Shown here one piece after another: positions 11,659 to 23,600 of a DNA stretch of 64,000 nucleotides. The position numbers and the translations under genes are program-made. Origin of the DNA: Serilophus lunatus (Eukaryota; Chordata; Aves; Passeriformes; Eurylaimidae); assembly GCA_013399895.1 (NCBI GenBank), contig VXBA01003442.1:321098-385097 (forward strand), read 5' to 3'. The notes under the pieces are model-generated. The model did no database searches. It was not told the origin of the DNA and worked only from the letters and a program-made list of their open reading frames with translations. Positions within the stretch are counted from its first letter, which is position 1. Every line of letters starts with the position of its first letter.

Positions 11659-14600
11659 GTAAGTTCAATTACAAGACAATGAGAGATTCTTTTCCCTGAC
11701 TTAACAGCAAACTTAGGAAAAACTTGTAAAATCTGATTGCTTACAGTGTGTATTTTCCAGCACAACGAATCTGTCCAAGTCCTTTCTCTAAAATCATTTG
11801 TTCACTCAGGACTCCTTTTCTCTTCCTTTTCTATTTTTCAGGAACCAAATGGGAAATCTTTTAAAAGTTCTCACTTGCACAGAGCTTGATCAGGGGCCAA
11901 ATTTTTTCCTTGACTTTGAAAGTGAGCAAAGCTTCTTGCCTGGCTTGCCTTCTTTGCTTATAATTTCCTCATAAACCGCATGTGCTTACGCATCATAAAG
12001 CAATTCAAAAGGGATTTGCAAACAAATCAAATTACACTTCAGTAGAATATTGCTTTTTGATATTTATTGAACCATACAAAATTGCTTCAATTCATTTTGA
12101 GCAGAGAAAAGGGCAGAAAGGTAGATATGCAAATAAAACCTTACCTTGAATTAAATTCATTTATGATACATTGTTAAATTTACATATGAACATATGAACT
12201 TGGCTTTCTTTCACAAATCAGGGATAAAAAAAATCTGTAATTCTTCCTTGAATGGAAATATATATTTGAAATAAAAAGGTGAAAAACTTGAAGCAGCAGG
12301 GTGACACTATTTTTGTTTGGTTCAGTAGTGATTTAACTGGGATTATAGTTTCTAAAAAGTAGTGAAAGGGTCAAAGTGTATGTGCTTGATTGCATCTCTC
12401 TTAATTGCATGGTTTGCAGTTTGCAGAACAGTGTTTCACATTCTAATTTCTTTGTCTCATCTATATTTGATTCAAAGCTATTTCACTTTTGCTGGTTATG
12501 TTTTCCCTCCATGTAATTCTAGCCATCAAATCTTTTTAATCTTTCTTCACTATATATATATATGAAATGCTTTTTGTTTAAAACACTAACAATATGTGAT
12601 GCTTTGTCTCTTAATACCTCTCTTCTAAATAAAAAAAAAAATAGAGAAAAGCCAGTGTATTTAAAATAATTCTTTTGTAACATGGGTTTAAGAGAGCATT
12701 TCAGGTGATTAACCACATATTTTATTATCTTGAATTAGTTTTGTTCTTGAATTATTTATTCCTGAATTATTTTTCTGAAATAAGTAACTTGTATGTGTGC
12801 GCTCTCTGAAGCACTGCTTCAAAAAGTCATTTAAACACATACTATATCTGATGAAATTGTTCAAACTTGCTGTCTTAGGTGAGATGTCGAGTGCATGACT
12901 GTAAATGTGCACATATCTTAATATTTTCATCTAGATCATAATTACCTCATTAGAACGAATCAGTTGATTGAGAAAAAGTTGGTTGGTTTTGGTTTAGGAG
13001 ACGGTACTGTGAGCCATGTATCCCTTTTTCTTCCCAAGTCTATATCACTTAAAAATTTTATTGTCATTCCAGGATGTCAAACCTTTATCCAAACCACCAC
13101 TTAATTTTTTTCCATCAAACTTCTGAAGGCCTTGTGCTCTTGGCCTTACCAAGCTATTGCAAAAGTTTTCAGCTGATCAGAGCTGGGTTTAATCAGCCTC
13201 ATTGTGTTCTTGATGATAAGAAATTATTCTGACCCGGGCTGCAGATTTGGCAGGAAACAGGTGGTCTGGCAGTAGGAAGCCTTTGTAAATGTGGTGGTGA
13301 GAGGGGAAAATACTGGGTTTGTTGCCCTGGCAGCTAAGGTTGGTTTCTATTCCAAAAGCATTTGTCCAAGAAGTGGACGGAGTGAAGTGCCCTCTCCCAG
13401 GATTGGTGCCAGTGGCCAGCACAACTACCTGGAGAGGAATAAAACTGTCACCTCCAAATTTCAGTGAGTTTGATGCTCATGAATGGAAGTTTAAAATGTT
13501 TTTCTTGTGAAATACAGTGTCAGAGATTTTTATTGATACAAAAATCTATGTACGTGTCAGGGATGTGATGAAGATGGCAGTGGTTTTGGGCATTGGCCTC
13601 CTTTAATTGGCCATCACTTAGTAAAAAAGGTCACTCTCAGTGGACATAGGTCAGAGTCTGGTGTGTGCTTGCTGGGTGTGTGACTTGCTGCGGCCTGAGC
13701 TGACAGTTTGAGCTCATGGATGAAAATGGTTACTACAGTTGGCCATTTGGAGGATGAGGAGTATGCTGAGCTGATGTGTTTACAATATTTATTATTTGCA
13801 TCAGCATATTGCTTTGTAGTTTTTGTGCACTTTTTCTTTAGCCAGGAGCTTAAACCTCAAATCTGTCTACACTACTGAAGTGTTTAGAGAGGTTTTGGAT
13901 ACTCCTGCTCTGGTTTTTTTTAGCTGCTCTTCATTTGTACTGTATCTGAAAGGAGGGTTTGTGACATACTTCTCCCTTATACCTATACAATGTGCTACAC
14001 GAATACTGCTTAAAAAGCCAGAAACAGCCTTTTTCCTTCTCTGCAGGAGAAGAACAGATACAATTGTTTCCATGCCTCATAAAAGCAGAGACTTTATGGG
14101 CTGATGATACTGGTCAAGAGTAATAAGAGTTTGTGTAAAGAAATGGGAAAATAACATTAAGCTGTCAACTTCATTTGACAGTTGATTGAAACTGTGCTGA
14201 CCATAAAGGGATCATCCCATGGGTGGTGCTTTGACACATAGTCTCACATCCTCATGCTGGATTTAAGGGGTACAAACACATGATTGCAACCATCAGGAAT
14301 GATAGCTATGTGGGAACATTAACTTATTAAGGACTAGCTGTTAAAAAGACCACACCAAATTACCACCTTGCCGCTCTCCCTCACATACTAAGTACTTGTC
14401 CAGTCAGGTCAGGTTGTTCAGGATGATTGGAAGATGAAGTATGGTTGGAAGAACCCCAGCAGTGGCGCATGAATGAAAATAGAAATGCAGAAAAGAATGG
14501 CAAGCAGTTTTATGGATTTAGATAACTCTCTTTTCCCCTGCTTTCCTTCAGCTGTCCACATCATCAGTTGCAATTTTTTTGACATCTGTTTTGACACATT

Positions 14601-17600
14601 ATTCTTCAGTCCAAACTGGGAACCAAATTTTCTAACTCCATGGTCATACTTGAAAAAAACTGGAGTCCAGCATTAATTTTGGTTAATGTTGCATGACAAA
14701 AGCAGTTCTCTTTGCTCCTCAGTGATCATTTTGGAGTTAGGCAGTTACTCCGAATCTGTGGGAGAAGCAGCTTGGAGAAATATTCAGTCCAGCCTTGAAA
14801 GCAAATGGAGAAATGGGAATTCTGGTCATATGGGGACTAGTGTTCTCCTATGCAGATGGAGAAGCCTTTTCTCTGGGGTGAATTGCAAACTGTATCCATT
14901 CAGCCAAATTACTCTTATTTAAGGTCTACTAAAAGGTTTATATAAAGGAAAAAGAATTTCACCCTTCCCAGAAAATGCACCATATTGCTTGTTTATACTT
15001 GGATCTTGGTGTGGGTATTTTTAATCAAACTGCTACCTATTGGATTTGATTATGTACCACTTACTTTACCTTAATTCCTTCTTAGCTCTCAAATTAAAAA
15101 TAATGTTAGGAAGAGTGAGTGCCTGGCAAGTCATCAGAGTCTGTGGATTTCAGGATTTTACAAGCCCATCAGGCAAATTCTATTGAAATGAATTTTTTCA
15201 GTTCAAGAACTGTTTTGTTCTTTACATGTTGATCTTATTTAAATTAGTCACAGATAAATGAATTCTGAGTATTTGAGCTCTTTACATAGCAGCTTACAGT
15301 TGCTCTTTTTTTGCAGCAAATCTACTGTCGAGTTACTGCTGCCTTTTTCAGGCAGAGTAAACAAATAATTCCACATGAATTCTTCAAACTAATTTGAAGG
15401 TTGAGGCAACAATAATTTATTTTGAATCTAAAAGACTAACGTTTATAAATTATTGAGAGGAAGTGTCCTTAAGTGACATCTTCAGTCCCATCTTCTCCTC
15501 AAACACCTTTTATAAGACCAAACTCTCTGATCATAATGTGAGTAGGTTCCTTTCTTCTTAAATGTTAGCTAGGTGGGCTTGTTACCTGTTCCTAATTTAA
15601 TTCCTCTCATTGCCCCCAAGAACCTTATTTTCTGGGATTGCCCCACATCCTCAGAAAGATTAATGAAATGTTCAGTTATTATTCATGTATAATTAAAAGG
15701 GTCTATTATTAGAACATGTCTGGCAGCAGAGCAACTGCCCACTTTTAACATGATAGGATGTTAATTAATACCTGTGCTGCACAGGCAGCAAGGCTGGGGC
15801 TGTGATCTGGACTCAGCCTGGAGGAGGTTACACTCAATTCCTGTGCAGAATACCCTAATCCAGGAGCTACAGTCAGAGAGAGGCTGGCTGTCCATTCCGT
15901 GTCCACCGCAGAGCTGAGTCCAGAACTGACATCTTTGGCACAGCACCCTGCCTGTACCAAGTATTAACAATTTAGTAAGCTTCACTTTGTTCTAGCTAGT
16001 TTAGAAAGGATGAAATTCAAGAATCCATTGTAGTCTGGACAGGGTACTGTTTCTATCCAATACTGGGAGGTTTTAATAAATGGAATATAGCAAGTTTTGG
16101 TACCCTTCAAAGTGCACCTCTCGCTGTAGTTGTAATGCCTTTGCTGTTTTCTAAGAGTTGTTCATCTTTTTCCATGTCAATCTGGGACAAAATAAGTTAT
16201 TGTCAAGGGGACAAACCTGATTTTAGCATTATGCAGTTAAATGTCTGTACTGCTCTCTGACTTCCTGGTTGATGGGATTACTGGCCACCTTCTCCGTGGA
16301 TGTGAGAAGAGAAGCTGAAAGAAAAGCTTGTGAGAGCTCTTGTTTAACTCACTTTCTTTTGCTATGAATATGATATTTTTACTACAGTTATGATTCCCCA
16401 TTCACTGAAATGCAGGAACTCATCAGCCTCAATGGGAATCTTGTTAGCCACCTGAGGGTGGAGTAAAGTTCTGAGCTTTTGCTTTGCATTTCAGATTCAG
16501 AAAGGCTGTGTGCTTCTTCTAGTATAGTTTTGTTGTTTCTTCATTAAAATTTATCACTGAGATATTATTGAATTTCATTTTGTATTGGTAAGGGCTTCAT
16601 ATCCTTTCTATATTTAATCTTGTCCAATGAGTAGTAATGTCTTACCTACCTAGTAGTTTCTGTGTTATTTTCTGATGCAAATTTTGTGAAGGATGAGGTA
16701 GATACCTTGCACTGTTAGGAGGATTTTTCTAAGAAAATTATGCTGATCTCACTTTCACATCTCACCATTCACCTGAAATGCTTAATGCATCCACAAATGG
16801 ATTGTATCTGGTCCAGCTTTTCTCCTTTTTTTTTTTTGAGAAGTCTGAAGTCCCATCCAAAACATGGCAAAGACCATGTGTAGAGGATGAATTATCATAT
16901 CCTGTTTTTTTCTGATGGAACCAATGGAACTGCATTTCTTGCCAGAGCTAAAATTTTGAAATTTTGCTGGTAGAATCTGTATATGAAAGATTCAAGCCTT
17001 AACTGACTCTTGTATTACTTTGATACAGGATTCTTGTAGTTGTTTGGTTTAGGGTTCGCATTAGAAACATTTGGCCAAAGGGAGGTAAAAGGGTTGTCTT
17101 ATTGCTCTGAATTCTGATCATGGGTACTTTAAAAACTCAGACTTGAAATAAAGTGAGTCTGGCCATTGTGGTAACTTATTACTGATAAGTTATGCACCGC
17201 TTGTATTCACCATAGGATTGGTAGTGGCAGTGGTGAGCACTGCCAGGCAGTTGTTCCACACTGATTCAGGCTTGGCATTTTTTAATTCAGAGAAACAAGT
17301 TTTGGTATCGTTGGAACAGAAAGCCAGTCTTAAAAGCCCAAATCTGTCATGAAAAAGTCTCTATTCCTTTAGTTTTTGTTGCTACTATTATTGTTTCTTT
17401 CAGAGATCCATTACAGTTAATTTAGCTGACCATTTTTGGTAGGATCTTGCTGTAAAATCCCTTTTGAAACATGGCTGTGCTCTTTTCAGAACATCTGTTT
17501 GCATAAAACATATTTCATAAATAAGATGCATGCTTTTTTAAAAAAGCCCGAGTCATCCTCCCTGCCTTTATTTTTAAGCTAAATATTTCCGGCATGAATA

Positions 17601-20600
17601 CAAACTGCTTCTGCAAATGCAAGCTAAGCCTGTTGCTCTGTAGCCTTTACAGCCCTCTTCCTCTCCCTTGCTTTTGTTTCCCTTTTCCACATACCTACCT
17701 TTCTCTTGCTCCTACTTCCCCAGGTACTGGGATACTACAGAAAGCTCCAGGAGTTTCAAATGTTCCTCCTTTCCTCAACTTCCAAAAGATAAATTGGGGA
17801 ATTTTGAATAAGACTTACAATAAATGGTGATACTGAAGGCCGATTTGTGTCCAGATGATCTAAGCAGTCTATAGCATTTACATCCCTCTTAGGCACTAAT
17901 ATATTTTGAAGCAAAGAAATTGTAAAAATTAACATAGAAGTACCTTGTTGACAAACAAGGGTAAAAACATGCTTCAGGTGACCTACACGTGCAAATTTTA
18001 CACTCATAAACTGCACTAACAAATTACTTATTGTCTTTCGTGTTAGTATTCACTGAAAATATTATTTCAATTAACTTTTATTTAGCTTTTAAAATACACT
18101 GATTTATATGCAACTCTCACATGCCCCCGCTCTGCTGCTGTGTGGTTTGTAACTGTTTAGCAAGATCAGGCTTTCCTCATTAAATTCAGAAGGGTTTTCT
18201 GTTTTGCTTCTTTATCACAAGGTGACAGACCCCCTATGGTGTATACCTGAGATTTCTTGCAGCTTGAGGAAAGAATCAGTCCAGGATACTGTAAACCTTA
18301 TGTGACTGATAGATGGGTTCAACATCAGTGTCCCAGCTGTGATTTTGCCATAGGGATAGTTTTTCCCTTTCATGTTACTTTCCCTCACTTTTTGAAGGAT
18401 AATGGAAATTTTTACTTATATGAAGTATTTTAGCTATAAAATTCGGCTAAATAAGCTCATCTTATGTTTATTTTCACTTTTTAAATAAGGAAAACTTCCA
18501 GAATAAAAGGAAAGTCAAATCCTCGTTGTTTTCTGTGCCCAGTCTCATGGGAGTCATGATACCATAGGGATGTAGGAAAGATTTTAAGTACTTGTTGCTT
18601 CAGTGCTGCAGACATATAAATCTCAGTCATTTGTGTCCTGTTCATGCAAGGTCCACAGATAACTTGAAATACTTAAAGAAATTACCCTAACCTGAAACAT
18701 CATGGAAAGAATGTCTGTTCTTTCCATACACTCCAGTGTGAACCCATTCATTTGTTTCTAAGGGGGGCTCAGTAAATGAGTCCTGTACTGATACATGAAT
18801 ATAAAACTTTGTCTGTTTTCTTAAGGAGGGTGGAAAGACTAAATAGAAAAAATATTTTTAAGATTTCTTGTCTATTAATGTAACTCACCTTAACTGACGA
18901 GTTTTGAACTGAAGTTCTCATTGCTTTTAATTCAAACAAGTAGTCATTAAGTTGTAAGATTCACCTTCAAAGTATTTTTTTTCTTCCATAAAAATTAAAA
19001 TTCTATCTTTACAAGCTAATACAAAACTAAGAAATCTGCTTGGACAATGCCATTGTTCCTGCACATACTGATTGCAGTCCCATGTATAGGTCATCCAGTC
19101 TTTGGACAGTGCCTGTCATCTTTGTGTTTTAAAGCAAAAGAAGACTGAAGGTCTTCTAGCATGTCAGTGCTCTGGGGATAACATCACTCCTTGGTGTCAC
19201 ACTGCTGTGTAAATCCCATAGGATTAGATTTGAATGGGAAAATTGATCTACTTTCAAATGTCATTTCTCTGAACAGTAAAGGTCTACAGGCCACTCCCAC
19301 CCTGAAAACTGATTATTGACAGAGCTGGATTTATTTTAGTGACAGAAATGATCTCTGACATACATGAGAAAAAATGTATTTTTAACAGTACTGGATCTGT
19401 GTTTTACAAAATGGGAAATTATTTACCCTGGTTAAGGAAGCCTGGAGGAAAGTCAAAGTGGAGTAATATCCTGCTGCTTCATCTGCTAAAAGGCCTGATT
19501 TTATCCCCAAGCTGCAAGAAAAATGAGCAATTCTTTGTAATCAAGCTGTGGAGCTCATGAAAGAGAGGGACTGATGCTTTATCCTATTTTCTAGTAACAT
19601 TGCTTTATGATACTGCTGCTTTTTAAAATGCTGCATTTTGAGAAGAGGCATTATAAGCCAGAGCATACAAAAACTGTACTGTTTTTCCTTCCTTGCTATA
19701 AAAGCAGAAACTTGGATGTTAGTAGAATACCAGTGCAGTGTAATTGTATGTTATAAAAACCTGCATCAGAATGCAGTTACACATAGTCAGACTGGGATAT
19801 AATGTTGTTAAGAAGAACTGAGTAATCTTGACATTTGTATTGAGGCTTCCTTTTGACATTGTGCATTTTGCTTTTCTGTTTCTTAGATGCACAGCCCACA
19901 GATGGAGAAAGGGAGGTATGGAATCAGATCAGTGCAGTTTTACAGGACTCGGAAAGTATGCTTGCAGACCTTCAGGCTTACAAAGGAGCTGGACAAGAAA
20001 TTAGAGATGTATGTTTGTTAATGACAGTTCTTTGGAAGCAAAATCAAGTAAAACTCAAAACTATTCCTTCCTCTTTTTTTTTTTTTTCTATCCAAGCACA
20101 TTCTATGAATTTATATGAAAGTCTCATTAAAATTGTATTTATAAAACTCTTTACAGATTATGCATAACACTCAGTATAAAGTCCTAATGTAAAGTCATTA
20201 AATGATGGCTGTTGGAATGTCTTTTAGGCTTTCTTTTAATAATTAGTAATTATTTTTCACTTTAAGAAAAAGCATTTCATATATCTTGTCTGATGTATCT
20301 CATGGTAGAAGTCAAAGTTGAGGACATGGAAGAAATAATATTTAGATGTCAGAAATACATGATAAAAATAGTTGCAATTCTGTGTAAGTGAAATAATGAA
20401 CCACAGTAAATTTTAACTTTACATCCACTTCAGAGGCTTCTTATTCTATGAAACTGGTTCTGAAAGTACAATTTTGAATTGTAACTTTCAGTTTTTCTCA
20501 GGTGACCAAACCTTTTCTTGCATTGGCTTTGCAGTTACTGTTAGCTTGAGCTGTTGGTTAAGAATTTCAACATATTGAAGATTTCAAAAGCATCAAACCT

Positions 20601-23600
20601 TAAAAAAATAGGCTACTTCCGCAACCAGTAGTCGTACAAAAGGTTTTTAACCTGGTGCTTTTACAATAGTTTTGCTCCTGAGAGAATGCACTAGAGCATT
20701 TCTGTATGTCAGTGGTGCACTGTAATGAATGATTTTAAATCAGTATGTTACAGGGGGAGAGGGAAGGTGGAAAATGTATTTTTTTGACTTACTAATTTTC
20801 TGTTTCTATGCAATGTAATTTCTCAGACTTGCTCTAGGTTTTACAATACCTGTGTTGTACAATGTGTGTTTTTTAAAGTAACATAGCAAAATTCCAAACC
20901 ACGTTTTGCTTGTTATTTGTTTCAGGCAATACAAAATCCCAATGATATCCAGTTGCAAGAAAAAGCATGGAATTCTGTCTGCCCTCTGGTTGTGAGGCTG
21001 AAGCGCTTCTATGAGTTTTCCCTCAGATTAGGTGAGCCCTGTTTTGGTATGTCTGTTCAGTAGGTTATTTATATATAACAAAATAGAAACTTCCTTTTTA
21101 TGCAGACTTTTAAAGAGTTAATATTCTTTCTGTTTAGTATCAGCAGACATTTAACTGCAATTACATCTCTTAAGGCATATTTTTAGTTTTAATTTAACTT
21201 CAAAATTAACATAGTTGGTTAGTTTTTTTATGTTATCTAAATTGAGCACGAGTGAAAAATGCGATGAAACTATGAAGTTTTTCACTGGTGCCTGCCACTC
21301 TTCTGCGCTTCACTGCTCCATATTGAGCTAATGCAATTTATTTTTTGTAACTTGGATCCTTTGGAATTTTAGAAGAAATGTAAACCAGCAATATTTTGAG
21401 ACTTTTTAAAAATAGGGATAATTAGGAAATAGTATCAATAAACTCTCTGACAGGATGAAAATCCAAAGTTGGGTGTGTTGTACACTAACTTTGTCATGCC
21501 CATAAACACAGAAAATGATGTAATTGTTCTTTGAATTAGGACTCTGGAAGAGAACAAGTGTGCAAAAATGTATGCGTGAAGTGGGAAAGCTCCCAGTGTG
21601 AGGGAATTCTTCTACAACATCCTACTAAGTCTTTCATTTTTTGAGTTATGCTAGTAATTATAGCCACAGGAGCTGATTTATATTGCTATCAGTGCCTAAG
21701 AGTACACTTTTAGTAACAGAGATGCCAGAATAATCTTTATACTGAGCTGATGACTAATTGGGGAAGATAAAAGGGAAAGAGTTGAATATCTAAATGCATG
21801 AAAAATGCTTCCTCTAGAATTTTTAAGAAGTATCTCAGATAAAGGGTGACAAAAAGGGAAAAATGCTCAGAGAAAATGGCAGAGCCTGGAGAGGCAGGTG
21901 TCTTTGACTAATGTTTCTCACTTCAGAATAGAAAGAAAAAGCATTTCTGTTAGGGTTCTGCATATTCGAAGGGTTCCTTCCCTTCAAACACAGTGTATTT
22001 AGGTACACATTTAAAACTTTGTCATAATGTGGACTGACTAGAATTTGTGCTTCTGATTTTACATTCAGAGAAAGCCCTGCAGAGCTTACTGGAATCATTG
22101 ACATGCCCTCCTTACACTCCAACTCAGCACCTGGAACGGGAACAGGCTCTAGCAAAAGAGTTTGCAGAAATCTTACATTTTACTCTTCGTTTTGATGAAC
22201 TTAAGGTTAATAAAATCTTTTAATACATGTTGATTTTTGCCATGCATTTTGAAACACAACTGATTATTTCCTATTCGTCTTCTTGAAAGATGAGAAACCC
22301 AGCGATTCAGAATGACTTCAGTTATTACAGGCGAACAATAAGTCGCAACAGAATAAACAACATGCATGTAAGTAAATAAACTCTGATCTGCTGCTCACAC
22401 TGAGGTATTTATCAGGATGTATTTATGCCATTTGTAGTGAAGTTTTTCCTTTTGATTTGGTCGCTGTCATGTTCTCTTCTTCACACTCAGAGTTAATCAG
22501 CAGTCCGGATGAAGTGATTAGAGTGGAACTATTCAGGCAACAATCTGCTTGCTGACATGAACATATACTGTATCTTTTTCTTGCTGCTGGCAAGATTTTA
22601 AAGAGATTTACTGACTATTTTTTTTCCTATTTACATCAGCTAGACATTGAGAATGAAGTGAACAATGAAATGGCCAATAGGATGTCCCTGTTTTATGCAG
22701 AAGCCACACCAATGCTGAAAACTCTCAGTAATGCAACGACACATTTTGTATCAGAAGTAGGTAATGGGGGAGAAAGGTCTAACACATTCTTGATTTTAAT
22801 TTTACAAGATGGTTTACTGAACACTGACTTTTTTTTACCCTTCCAGAACAAAACATTACCAATTGAAAATACCACAGACTGTCTAAGTACTATGGCTAGT
22901 GTATGTAAAGTCATGTTGGAAACACCGTAAGTTTTACCTTAAAACTTGGGGGGTTTGTATGAGAGAACTTATATTGTATTCTAAATAGTCACCTGGGACA
23001 ACTCAGTTTATTCCAAGTGAATTCCTGTATCTTTGCCTTGAGTTGTTAGCACTTTTGTATACAAAGCATGGCCTGATACTAGAAAGGCTTGGCTCCTATT
23101 TTAACCACCTTATGATATTTTTGAGTTTGATTCAGGAGAGCTTACGTGCTCAGCCTGCACTTCAGTAAAAGGTTAAAATACAAATGTAATCTCATACATT
23201 CATAGGCTTCAGTGTCTGTGTCTTGTCTAACCAGGGCCATAGTCCAACTATTGCCTCCTGTTTGCCCATGCTGCTCAATTATTAGCACAGAGGGGCAGGT
23301 TTTGGCTCTTCCAAGCAGAGCTTTAGCAAATGATACGCAAGAACTGTTTCAAGGAGCATTAAAATAGATCTCTTTTTAGATGCAGCCATCTTATTCCAGA
23401 TATGAAAAAATTCAGCTGTACGACTTTTCATTCACATGAATGTATTCAGCAGTACAGTATGTTTGTACTAGTAGTGTAGGTAATAGCCAGTGGAGTTGTT
23501 CATTATTGTTTTGCTGTGCAATTTAGTGGAGTTAGATGTCTCTTTGAGTGGAAAGCACATACAAGAGCCAAAGTAGAGTCTTTCTGCCTTTGAATCATTT

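Noticed and set aside
21835..22367. Minus-strand open frames over CYRIA exons (106 and 64 codons)
   Set aside because: Shadows opposite well-supported CYRIA exons.
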